Assembly: GCF_900100965.1 (NCBI RefSeq)
Contig: NZ_FMUJ01000007.1
Coordinates: 265,690 to 329,689, forward strand
Direction: 5' to 3'
DNA from: Variovorax sp. EL159
GTDB taxonomy: Bacteria > Pseudomonadota > Gammaproteobacteria > Burkholderiales > Burkholderiaceae_C
Length of the DNA: 64,000 nt
Shown here: piece by piece, positions 57,311 through 64,000 of the stretch
How the letters are laid out: each line of letters begins with the position of its first letter
Numbering within the stretch: the stretch's first letter is position 1
Translations under genes and position numbers: made by a program
Notes under the pieces: model-generated
The model's input: the letters and a program-made list of their open reading frames with translations, nothing else
What the model was told of the DNA's origin: nothing
Database searches by the model: none

Positions 57311-58474
57311 ATGCAGTACACCCACGAACACCTCGAGATCCAGAAGACCCTGCGCCGCTTCATCGATGAAGAGATCAACCCGCATGTGGACGAATGGGAA
57401 GCGGCCGAGATCTTTCCCGCGCACGAGGTTTTCAAGAAGCTCGGCAACCTCGGCCTGCTGGGCCTGAACAAGCCCGAGGCCTTCGGCGGCGCCGGGCTCG
57501 ACTATTCGTATGCGATGGCCATGGCCGAGGCGCTGGGCCACATCAGTTGCGGCGGCGTGCCGATGGCCATTGGCGTGCAGACCGACATGTGCACGCCGGC
57601 ACTCGCGCGCTTCGGCAGCGATGAATTGCGCCGCGAGTTCCTGGCACCGGCCATCGCGGGCGACATGGTCGGCTGCATCGGCGTGAGCGAGCCCGGCGCG
57701 GGCAGCGACGTGGCGGGCCTGAAGAGCCATGCGCGCAAGGACGGCGACGACTACCTCATCAGCGGCCAGAAGATGTGGATCACCAACAGCCTGCAGGCCG
57801 ACTGGATGTGCATGCTGGTCAACACCAGCGATGGCCCCGTGCACCGCAACAAGTCGCTGGTGATGGTGCCGATGAACCTTCCGGGCATCGAGAAGGCCAA
57901 GAAGATCCGCAAGATCGGCATGAATTCGAGCGACACGGGCCTGATCTATTTCGACAACGTGCGCGTGCCGCAGCGCTACCGCATCGGTGAAGAAGGCCAG
58001 GGCTTCATCTACCAGATGCAGCAGTTCCAGGAAGAGCGGCTGTGGGCCGCCGCGAGCTCGCTCGAGTCGATGGAAGACTGCATCGCACAGACCATCGAAT
58101 GGGCGCAGCAGCGCCAGATGTTCGGCGGCACGCTGGCCGACCAGCAGTGGGTGCAGTTCAAGCTGGCCGAACTCAAGACCGAGGTGGAGGCGCTGCGCGC
58201 CCTCACCTACCGCGCCTGCGATCTGCATGTGCAGGGCGAGGACGTGCTCGAACTGGCGTCGATGGCCAAGCTCAAGACCGGGCGCCTCACGCGGCAAGTG
58301 GCCGACACCTGCCTGCAGTTCTGGGGTGGCATGGGCTTCACGCTCGAGAACCGCGTCTCGCGCCTGTACCGCGACGGCCGGCTGGGCTCGATCGGCGGCG
58401 GCGCCGACGAAGTGATGCTCGGCATCCTCGCGAAGACCATGGGCATCGCCAAGCGGCCGCCGCAGCGCGGCTGA
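57311..58474 (+). CDS. Acyl-CoA dehydrogenase, citronellyl-CoA dehydrogenase (AtuD)-like
   Basis: A 387-residue FAD acyl-CoA dehydrogenase. It has FGGAGLDYSYAMAMAEALGH, IGVSEPGAGSDVAGLKSHARKDGDDYLI and WITNSLQADWMCMLVNTSD. The C-terminal FAD/NAD segment is QFWGGMGFT with GGGADEVML. The middle GCGGVPMAIGVQTDM-like segment (CGGVPMAIGVQTDMC) and ARFGSD match citronellyl-CoA dehydrogenases as I know them. It would convert a branched saturated acyl-CoA to the 2-enoyl-CoA substrate of the carboxylase. AAGGAGA lies 8 nt before the ATG. One-base overlap with the next dehydrogenase. Confidence 0.88.
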   Translation: MQYTHEHLEIQKTLRRFIDEEINPHVDEWEAAEIFPAHEVFKKLGNLGLLGLNKPEAFGGAGLDYSYAMAMAEALGHISCGGVPMAIGVQTDMCTPALARFGSDELRREFLAPAIAGDMVGCIGVSEPGAGSDVAGLKSHARKDGDDYLISGQKMWITNSLQADWMCMLVNTSDGPVHRNKSLVMVPMNLPGIEKAKKIRKIGMNSSDTGLIYFDNVRVPQRYRIGEEGQGFIYQMQQFQEERLWAAASSLESMEDCIAQTIEWAQQRQMFGGTLADQQWVQFKLAELKTEVEALRALTYRACDLHVQGEDVLELASMAKLKTGRLTRQVADTCLQFWGGMGFTLENRVSRLYRDGRLGSIGGGADEVMLGILAKTMGIAKRPPQRG

Positions 58475-59649
58475 TGCACAGCAACATGGACGCCGAACTG
58501 CAGGCCGACCGCGCGGCACTTGCCGACACGGTGCGGCGCTTTGCCGAGAGCGAAATCGCGCCGCATGTGCAGGCATGGGACGACGCGGGCGAGTTTCCGC
58601 GTGCGCTGTACATGCGCGCCGCGGAACTGGGGCTGCTCGGCCTGAGCTATCCCGAGGCGCTGGGCGGCACGCCCGCTTCTTACGCGCTCAAGCTGCCCGC
58701 ATGGATTGCGCTCGCGCGCCACGGCAAGAGCGGCGGTGTGCTGGCCAGCCTGTTCTCTCACAACATCGGCCTGCCGCCCGTGGTGCTGCATGGCAGCGAT
58801 GCAGTGCGCCAGGAGGTGGTGCCGCCGGTGTTGCGCGGCGAGAAGATCGCGGCGCTCGCGATCACCGAACCCGGTGGCGGCTCGGACGTGGCGGCGCTGC
58901 GCACGACGGCCAGGCGCGACGGCGATCACTACATGGTGAACGGCGAGAAGACCTTCATTACCTCCGGCATGCGCGCCGACTGGATCACGGTGGCCGTGCG
59001 CACCGGCGAAGGGCGTGGCGCGGGTGGCATCTCGATGCTGCTGGTGCCGGGCGATTCGGTCGGCTTGAATCGCACGCGCCTGTCGAAGATGGGCTGGCTG
59101 TGCTCCGACACGGCCACGCTGCACTTCGACAACGTGCGCGTGCCCGCGCGCTATCTGCTCGGCGATGAAGGCGCGGGCTTTCGCATGATCATGGGCAACT
59201 TCAACGGCGAGCGCATCGGGCTGGCGGCCGGGGCGTTGGGCTTTTCGCAAGCCTGCCTCGACGAGGCACTGGCCTGGGCACGCGAGCGCAAGGCCTTCGG
59301 CGCTTCGCTCATCGAACATCAGGCGGTGCGCCACAAGCTGGTGGACATGCAGATGCGGATTGCCTCCACCGAGGCCTGGCTCGAAGCCGTATCGGCCGAG
59401 GGCGATGCGCAGGAAGCCGCCGGTCGCTTCAACGCGCCCGAGTGGGTGGCGCAGATCTGCATGCTCAAGAACCACGCGACGCAAACCATGCAGTTCTGCG
59501 CCGACCAGGCGGTGCAGATCCTGGGCGGCATGGGCTTCATGCGCGGCACGGTGAGCGAGCGCATCTACCGCGAGGTCAAGGTGATGATGATCGGCGGCGG
59601 TGCAGAAGAAATCATGAAGGAACTGGCGGCGCGGCAGCTGGGCTGGTAG
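58474..59649 (+). CDS. Acyl-CoA dehydrogenase family protein
   Basis: A 391-residue FAD acyl-CoA dehydrogenase different from its neighbour. It has ALAITEPGGGSDVAALRTTARRDGDHYMV, KTFITSGMRADW, LGDEGAGFRMIMGNFNGERI and QILGGMGFMRGTVSERIYREVKVMMIGGGAEEIM. The ATG shares one base with the stop of the upstream dehydrogenase (TGATG). The residue at the usual catalytic-Glu site lies within the final GGGAEEIM region or helix G; I cannot assign it by eye. It may oxidise a second intermediate of the same pathway, so the operon has two successive dehydrogenations. Confidence 0.9.
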   Translation: MHSNMDAELQADRAALADTVRRFAESEIAPHVQAWDDAGEFPRALYMRAAELGLLGLSYPEALGGTPASYALKLPAWIALARHGKSGGVLASLFSHNIGLPPVVLHGSDAVRQEVVPPVLRGEKIAALAITEPGGGSDVAALRTTARRDGDHYMVNGEKTFITSGMRADWITVAVRTGEGRGAGGISMLLVPGDSVGLNRTRLSKMGWLCSDTATLHFDNVRVPARYLLGDEGAGFRMIMGNFNGERIGLAAGALGFSQACLDEALAWARERKAFGASLIEHQAVRHKLVDMQMRIASTEAWLEAVSAEGDAQEAAGRFNAPEWVAQICMLKNHATQTMQFCADQAVQILGGMGFMRGTVSERIYREVKVMMIGGGAEEIMKELAARQLGW

Positions 59650-59757
59650 GCGCGCGCCTACACCGGGCGGGCCCTTCTTCGCGCCCATCCTGGAACGCCT
59701 GCGCGATGCGCGTGTCCAACGATCCAGCGGCTCCTGTCGGGGCCGCGGGAGATCACC

Positions 59758-60516
59758 ATGTTCTCTTTGACTTACGGCATCGGCTCCGTCATCTTCATCC
59801 TGCTGGTGGTGCTGGTCTTTTCGGCGATATGGATTTTCCGGGAGTACGAGCGCGGCATCGTGTTCACCCTCGGACGGTTCTCGAAGGTCACGGGGCCCGG
59901 CCTGGTGGTCGTGATCCCGGGCATCCAGCAGGTGGTGCGCGTCGACCTGCGCACCGTGGTGCTCGAAGTGCCGACGCAGGACGTGATCTCGCGCGATAAC
60001 GTGTCGGTGAAGGTCAGCGCGGTCGTCTACTTCCGCATCGTCAACGCAGAGAAAGCCATCATCGAGGTCAAGGACTTCTTCAACGCCACCAGCCAGCTGG
60101 CGCAGACCACGCTGCGCTCGGTGCTGGGCAAGCACCAGCTGGACGACATGCTGGCCGAGCGCGAGAAGCTCAACCTGGATGTGCGCGAGTCGCTGGACGT
60201 GCAGACGGCGTCATGGGGCATCAAGGTATCGAACGTCGAGATCAAGCAGATCGACCTCACTGAATCGATGGTTCGCGCCATTGCGCGGCAGGCCGAGGCG
60301 GAACGCGAACGCCGCGCCAAGGTGATCCACGCCGAGGGCGAACTGCAGGCGTCCGAGAAGCTGTTCCAGGCGGCCCATGTGCTGGCGCAGGAACCGCAGG
60401 CGATCCAGCTGCGCTACCTCGAAACGCTGACGGTGATCGGTGCGGACAAGAACACGACCATCGTGTTTCCCTTGCCGGTGGACCTGATCACGAGTTTCCT
60501 TGGCAAGCATGCGTAG
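59758..60516 (+). CDS. Slipin (SPFH/band 7, stomatin-like) membrane protein
   Basis: A 252-residue stomatin homologue. It has one N-terminal membrane segment (about 7-27), then the SPFH domain with EYERGIVFTLGRFSKVTGPGLVVVIPGI, VPTQDVISRDNVSVKVSAVVYFRI and the coiled-coil helix QAEAERERRAKVIHAEGELQA. The C-terminal ITSFLG motif is the oligomerisation end. Slipins form large rings at the membrane and modulate protease and channel activity. NfeD partners usually sit beside bacterial slipins; none is present here. GGGAG is 6 nt before the ATG. Confidence 0.93.
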   Translation: MFSLTYGIGSVIFILLVVLVFSAIWIFREYERGIVFTLGRFSKVTGPGLVVVIPGIQQVVRVDLRTVVLEVPTQDVISRDNVSVKVSAVVYFRIVNAEKAIIEVKDFFNATSQLAQTTLRSVLGKHQLDDMLAEREKLNLDVRESLDVQTASWGIKVSNVEIKQIDLTESMVRAIARQAEAERERRAKVIHAEGELQASEKLFQAAHVLAQEPQAIQLRYLETLTVIGADKNTTIVFPLPVDLITSFLGKHA

Positions 60517-60646
60517 CGAGCGGCGATTGGCGAGGTGAAAAGGCGCGGGCCGCGCCGCCGCACCATTGCTCGCGCGGAAGTTCAGGTCGCTGCGCGGCGA
60601 ATTGACAATCCGGCTACGTGCCTATGGCAACCTCCGTGCTGCCCTC

Positions 60647-60676
60647 ACACAGGGAAACACAGGGAAACACAGGGAA
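60647..60676 (+). repeat. 10-bp tandem repeat x3 (ACACAGGGAA) before an alpha/beta hydrolase
   Basis: Three exact copies of ACACAGGGAA end 7 nt before the ATG at 60684. The last AGGGAA acts as the Shine-Dalgarno. Copy-number change by slippage would move or duplicate the ribosome-binding site. A TTGACA-like -35 lies at 60602, although the spacer to TATGGC is only 15 bp. Confidence 0.8.
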
Positions 60677-60683
60677 CCACACC

Positions 60684-61583
60684 ATGAGCAATACACAGCC
60701 GCCAACCCACCCGGTCATCGATGGCCTGGCCGATTTCTTCGCGCACTCGATGCGCACGCCGATCCTCCGGCGGCCCGACGAATACGGCATGGCCTATGAG
60801 GATGTCTTCTTTCCATCGCTCGACGGCGTGGCCCTCGAAGGCTGGTTCATTCCCGCCGACTCCGACCGCCTCGTGATCTGCAATCACTTCATGCCGGGCA
60901 ACCGCTACGGCTATCCCGGGCACCTCGAACCGTGGACCGGTTTCGGCGGCTTCGAGGTCAACTTCTTGCCGCAGTACAAGGCGCTGCACGACGCAGGCTA
61001 CAACGTGCTGGCCTACGACCTGCGCAATCACGGCCGCAGCGACGCGGGCAATGGCGGCCTGGTCGGCATCGGGCTGCTGGAGTACCGCGACGTGATCGGT
61101 TCGCTGCGCTATGCGAAGACGCGCGGCCACATGAAGACAGCGCTGTTGAGCGTGTGCCTCGGATGCAATTCGACGATGGTGGCGATGAACAGGCACCCCG
61201 AGGAGTTCACGCACATCCAGGCGCTGCTGGCACACCAGCCGGTGTCGGCGCGGCCTTTCGTGGAGCGCGCTTCGGAGAATGCGGGCATTGCGAACGGGCC
61301 CGAACTCTTCGATGCGGCGAGCCGCCGGCGCACCGGTTTCGGCATCGACGAGCTGTCGCCGATCGAACACGCCAAGGCGGTCACCGTGCCCACGCTCGTG
61401 GTGCAGGTGCACGACGACGTGCTCACCAAACCCTCGGACGTGCAAACCATCTACGACAACATTGCCGCGAAAGACAAGAAGCTGTTCTGGATCGAAGGCA
61501 CGAGCCGGCGCTTCGATGGCTACAACTACTTCTCGGAAAAGCCCGAGCTGATGCTGGACTGGTTCGCCACCCACATCGGCTGA
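60684..61583 (+). CDS. Alpha/beta hydrolase with Cys elbow
   Basis: A 299-residue hydrolase fold. Strand 3 to 5 segments are DRLVICNHFMPGNRYG and YNVLAYDLRNHGRSDAG. The nucleophile elbow reads S-V-C158-L-G, so the nucleophile is Cys rather than Ser. The position where the acid-strand His would be expected reads EGTSRRFDGYNYF without His, although D, H and H residues occur at VQVHDD and WFATHIG. Dienelactone hydrolases have a Cys elbow of similar form. Preserved oxyanion-loop and strand order indicate a folded enzyme. The substrate is unknown. Confidence 0.85.
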   Translation: MSNTQPPTHPVIDGLADFFAHSMRTPILRRPDEYGMAYEDVFFPSLDGVALEGWFIPADSDRLVICNHFMPGNRYGYPGHLEPWTGFGGFEVNFLPQYKALHDAGYNVLAYDLRNHGRSDAGNGGLVGIGLLEYRDVIGSLRYAKTRGHMKTALLSVCLGCNSTMVAMNRHPEEFTHIQALLAHQPVSARPFVERASENAGIANGPELFDAASRRRTGFGIDELSPIEHAKAVTVPTLVVQVHDDVLTKPSDVQTIYDNIAAKDKKLFWIEGTSRRFDGYNYFSEKPELMLDWFATHIG

Positions 61584-61598
61584 ACGCCGGCACGCACC

Positions 61599-62879
61599 TC
61601 AGTCGTCGTTCTCGGCAGGCTTGGCTTGTTGTTGTTGCTGCTGTGCGGCGGCCTGCGCCGCGCGCAGCTTGTCTTTCTTGCTGGGCCGTTTGCCCTTGAT
61701 GCCACCGGTGCCGGTGGCATCGACCATCGGCACAGCCACTTCGGTCGGCTCGAAACCTTCGATGCGCTCGCGTGGCAGGCTCAGGCCCTGGCGCTTTTCG
61801 ATGAGGCGGAAATGCGCTTCGGTGGATGCGCTGACGAAGCTGATCGCCAGGCCGCTTTCTCCTGCGCGGCCGGTGCGGCCGATGCGATGGATGTAGTCGG
61901 TAGGCGAGCGCGGCAGGTCGTAGTTGATGACCACCGGAAGCTGCGCGATGTCGATGCCGCGCGCCGCAAGGTCGGTGGCGATCACCACGTCCCAGCGGCT
62001 CTGCTTGAACTGCGCAAGGATGTCGGTGCGCGTGCCCTGCGCGATGTCGCCGTGGAAAGGCACGGCGTACACGCCGTTCTTGTAGAGCTTCTCGGCCACG
62101 ATCTGCGCCGAATGCTGCGTGGCGACGAAGACCAGCACGCGCTCCCACTCGTTCTCTTTCAGCAGGTGGCGCAGCAGCTGCGTGCGGCGGTCGGGGTCGA
62201 CCTCGATCACGCGCTGCACGATGTTCGGTTCGGTGCCCGGCTCGCCCTGCACGTCGACGACGGCGGGCTCGCGCAGCATGCCGTCGGCCAGCGCCTGGAT
62301 GGCGGGCGGGAAGGTGGCGGAAAACAGCAGGTTCTGGCGCTGTGCGGGCAGCAGCGCGAGGATGCGGTTGAGTTCGTCGGCAAAGCCCAGGTCGAACAGG
62401 CGATCGGCCTCGTCGAGCACGAGCATCGACACGGTGTTGAGCTTGAGCGCGTTGTGGTCCACGAGGTCGAGCAAACGGCCGGGCGTGGCGACGACGATGT
62501 CGGCGCCGCCGCGCAGGCCCATCATCTGCGGATTGATCGACACGCCGCCGAAGGCGATGGCGATCTTCAGGCGCTGGGGCAGGTGCTGCGCCAGGCTGCG
62601 CATGGTCTCGCCGACCTGGGCCGCGAGTTCGCGCGTAGGCACGAGCACCAGCGCGCGCACGCGGCGCGGCGACTGCGCGGCTTCGGCGACCAGGCGCTGC
62701 AGCAGCGGCAGGGAAAATGCGGCGGTCTTGCCGGAGCCGGTCTGTGCCGAGCCCCGCACGTCGCGACCTTGCAGAATCGCGGGGATGGCCGCGGCCTGGA
62801 TGGCGGTCGGCGCGGCATAGCCGCTTTCGGCGGCAGCCTGCACGAGCGCGGGGGCCAGGCCCAGTGAGTCGAATGGCAT
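61599..62879 (-). CDS. rhlE: DEAD-box RNA helicase, RhlE subgroup
   Basis: A 426-residue ATP-dependent RNA helicase. Q motif PTAIQ (24-28), Walker A AQTGSGKT (45-52), PTRELAAQ, D156-E-A-D159, SAT (187-189) and HRIGRTGRAG are all present. The C-terminal 60 residues are basic and glutamine-rich (KGKRPSKKDK, then a Q run). It remodels RNA structure, with roles in ribosome assembly and mRNA decay. It is divergent from the sui1 gene across only 50 bp, and converges with the hydrolase gene across 15 bp. Confidence 0.94.
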   Translation of the reverse strand: MPFDSLGLAPALVQAAAESGYAAPTAIQAAAIPAILQGRDVRGSAQTGSGKTAAFSLPLLQRLVAEAAQSPRRVRALVLVPTRELAAQVGETMRSLAQHLPQRLKIAIAFGGVSINPQMMGLRGGADIVVATPGRLLDLVDHNALKLNTVSMLVLDEADRLFDLGFADELNRILALLPAQRQNLLFSATFPPAIQALADGMLREPAVVDVQGEPGTEPNIVQRVIEVDPDRRTQLLRHLLKENEWERVLVFVATQHSAQIVAEKLYKNGVYAVPFHGDIAQGTRTDILAQFKQSRWDVVIATDLAARGIDIAQLPVVINYDLPRSPTDYIHRIGRTGRAGESGLAISFVSASTEAHFRLIEKRQGLSLPRERIEGFEPTEVAVPMVDATGTGGIKGKRPSKKDKLRAAQAAAQQQQQQAKPAENDD

Positions 62880-62929
62880 GTGAGCAGACAGAGAGAAAAC
62901 CCGAGATAGATAGAGAAGAGACGTACCGA

Positions 62930-63313
62930 ATGTCGACGATGAAACAGCGCAGTCAGCAGACCGGCAGCGCCCTGGTGTATTCCACCGAGGCCGGTGGACG
63001 CATGTGCCCCGACTGCGGCGAGCCCGTGGCCCAGTGCCGTTGCAAGGAACTCAAGGCGCGCGTGCCGGCCACTGACGGCATTGTGCGTGTATCGCACGAG
63101 ACCAAGGGGCGCAAAGGCAAGGGCGTGACGGTCATCAAGGGTGTCGCGCTGAATGCGGAGGCGCTCACGGCACTCGGCAAGCAGCTCAAGACGGCTTGCG
63201 GCTCGGGGGGCACGGTGAAGGACGGCGTCATCGAAATCCAGGGCGACCACCGCGAAACCGTGATCGCCGCGCTGGTCAAGCAGGGCCACACGGTCAAGCG
63301 GGCCGGAGGCTGA
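62930..63313 (+). CDS. Translation initiation factor Sui1/eIF1-like (YciH)
   Basis: A 127-residue protein of the Sui1/YciH family. GIVRVSHETKGRKGKGVTVIKGVAL, LKTACGSGGTVKDGVIEIQGDH and the C-terminal VKQGHTVKRAGG form the SUI1 domain (about 48-127). A CPDCGEPVAQCRC cluster (about 25-38) looks like a zinc knuckle. In bacteria YciH affects start-codon fidelity and translation under stress. The ATG at 62930 is preferred to an in-frame ATG at 62939. It lies 7 nt before the DUF3820 gene, and both lie beside other RNA-related genes. Confidence 0.93.
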   Translation: MSTMKQRSQQTGSALVYSTEAGGRMCPDCGEPVAQCRCKELKARVPATDGIVRVSHETKGRKGKGVTVIKGVALNAEALTALGKQLKTACGSGGTVKDGVIEIQGDHRETVIAALVKQGHTVKRAGG

Positions 63314-63320
63314 GCGCGCG

Positions 63321-63557
63321 ATGAACCCCGAAGACCTTCAGCGCCTGGTGACGCTCCAAATGCCTTTTGGCAAACACAAGGGCACGCTGATTGCCGATTT
63401 GCCCGGAAATTACCTGACGTGGTTTGCACGCGAGGGTTTTCCCTCGGGAGAAATAGGGCGGCTGCTCCATTTGATGCATGAAATAGACCACAACGGGCTC
63501 TCGGACCTGCTCAAACCGTTGCGAAACCGCCCGTCGGGTCGAGATGTTTCTCAATAA
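63321..63557 (+). CDS. DUF3820 family small protein
   Basis: A 78-residue protein of the DUF3820 group. It contains MPFGKHKGTLIADLPGNYLTWFAREGFPSGEIGRLL, the family core (F-G-K-H-K-G and P-x-Y-L-x-W-F). Some members are called quorum-sensing-regulated virulence factors, but the biochemical function is not known. It starts 7 nt after the Sui1 stop, so the two form one transcript. Confidence 0.88.
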   Translation: MNPEDLQRLVTLQMPFGKHKGTLIADLPGNYLTWFAREGFPSGEIGRLLHLMHEIDHNGLSDLLKPLRNRPSGRDVSQ

Positions 63558-63692
63558 CACATGATTTCCCCACTCTTTTCCGAAATGGGGCTGGATAATC
63601 CCGCCTACGTGTCTGCGAGCTTTGTCTCCCGTGCACGTAATTCGGTGATCGGTCAGTTTCGCGCCACAGCGCATTTTGTTTGTTGTGATTCT

Positions 63693-63735
63693 GGGACTCC
63701 ATCGCTTTGTTTTGTTGGTTTGAATTAGGAGTCCC
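63693..63735 (+). promoter_or_regulatory. Stem that would sequester the RRM-gene Shine-Dalgarno
   Basis: GGGACTCC (63693-63700) is exactly complementary to GGAGTCCC (63728-63735), with a 27-nt U-rich loop. The right arm contains AGGAG, the Shine-Dalgarno 7 nt before the RRM ATG at 63739. In the folded leader this site is closed. The arrangement is that of an RNA thermosensor or a protein-controlled leader. The 181-nt gap 63558-63738 otherwise holds only a T-rich stretch. Confidence 0.7.
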
Positions 63736-63738
63736 TCC

Positions 63739-64000
63739 ATGGGCAAGAAACTCTACGTAGGCAACCTCGCCTACTCTGTGCGTGACAACGACCTGGAACA
63801 GGCTTTCGGCGAGTTCGGCTCGATCGTCAGCGCCAAGGTCATGATGGAACGCGACACCGGCCGTTCGAAGGGCTTCGGCTTCGTCGAAATGGGTTCGGAC
63901 GCTGAAGCACTCGCAGCCATCGAAGCCATGAACGGCCATTCGCTCCAGGGCCGCGCCCTGACGGTGAACGAAGCCCGTCCGATGGAAGCTCGTCCTCCCC
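63739..64000 (+). CDS. RRM-domain RNA-binding protein, C-terminus cut by window edge
   Basis: The visible 87 codons encode one RNA recognition motif: KLYVGNLAYSVRDNDLEQAF (RNP2), and RNP1 KGFGFVEM, with LTVNEARP at the end. Bacterial RRM proteins of this type (Rbp family) have a single RRM plus a short Gly/Arg tail and are often cold-induced. The tail would lie outside the window. AGGAG is 7 nt before the ATG and is part of a strong hairpin. It lies beside a DEAD-box helicase and a Sui1 homologue, so cold or RNA-structure stress is a plausible theme. Confidence 0.94.
   Translation, partial: MGKKLYVGNLAYSVRDNDLEQAFGEFGSIVSAKVMMERDTGRSKGFGFVEMGSDAEALAAIEAMNGHSLQGRALTVNEARPMEARPP

Noticed and set aside
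1..64000. CRISPR arrays, tRNA or rRNA genes, phage or transposase genes.
   Set aside because: I saw no regularly spaced repeats beyond short tandem runs, no cloverleaf-like genes, and no integrase, capsid or transposase motifs in any frame.

Overview
The window is GC-rich, densely packed DNA from a free-living, metabolically versatile beta-proteobacterium. It most resembles Variovorax or a close Comamonadaceae relative. The grounds are tandem Bug-type periplasmic receptors, a bacterial acyl-CoA-binding protein, PHA-granule proteins, many short-chain dehydrogenases (SDRs), a gentisate pathway cluster and very high third-position GC. The genus is inferred from gene content only. I found no rRNA, tRNA, CRISPR array, transposase, prophage or plasmid gene; apart from small palindromic repeats it reads as ordinary chromosome rich in accessory catabolism.

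Layout. 1-9794 (minus strand) is one long catabolic operon: SDR, periplasmic binding protein, LivHMGF-type ABC transporter, two more SDRs, a ketosteroid-dehydrogenase-like flavoprotein and a GST. A divergent GntR/FCD regulator (9941-10675) faces it across two GTATAC operators. 10662-12371 holds a TesB thioesterase and a lipoprotein. 12424-20414 (minus) is a 3-hydroxybenzoate/gentisate operon (gentisate dioxygenase, fumarylpyruvate hydrolase, aromatic acid MFS carrier, 3-hydroxybenzoate 6-hydroxylase) that continues into two Bug receptors and a flavoprotein; a LysR gene diverges from it. 21620-26037 is a lipid/PHA neighbourhood (hotdog thioesterase, phasin, TetR, TPR protein, ACBP, CoA-transferase). 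26354-34740 is a sugar or polyol catabolic cluster (AraC regulator, ribose-type ABC transporter, zinc dehydrogenase, FGGY kinase, L-xylulose-reductase-like SDR).

34777-38271 (minus) is a translationally coupled set: molybdopterin oxidoreductase, lipoprotein aminopeptidase and PHA-system protein. 39515-43814 (minus) is a nucleobase/amide salvage operon (NCS2 permease, nucleoside deaminase, M20 amidohydrolase, DUF2817 peptidase) with a divergent LysR. 44876-50437 carries a glycerophosphodiesterase, acetylornithine deacetylase, a DUF445 protein and a beta-propeller lipoprotein. 50573-59649 begins with an MHYT sensor and continues as an acyl-CoA carboxylase cluster (beta, alpha, enoyl-CoA-reductase-like SDR, unknown propeller protein, two acyl-CoA dehydrogenases) resembling acyclic terpene (Atu) catabolism. 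59758-64000 ends in a slipin, an unusual alpha/beta hydrolase and RNA-related genes (DEAD-box helicase, Sui1, DUF3820, an RRM protein cut by the window edge).

Most noteworthy: (i) a two-unit palindromic element present twice in opposite orientations, each copy just upstream of an SDR gene; (ii) a perfect 8-bp stem that would sequester the ribosome-binding site of the RRM protein gene; (iii) a perfect 12-bp inverted repeat ending 4 nt before the start of the carboxylase beta gene; (iv) an SDR without the Tyr-x-x-x-Lys pair and an alpha/beta hydrolase with a cysteine elbow, both in plausible biochemical settings.
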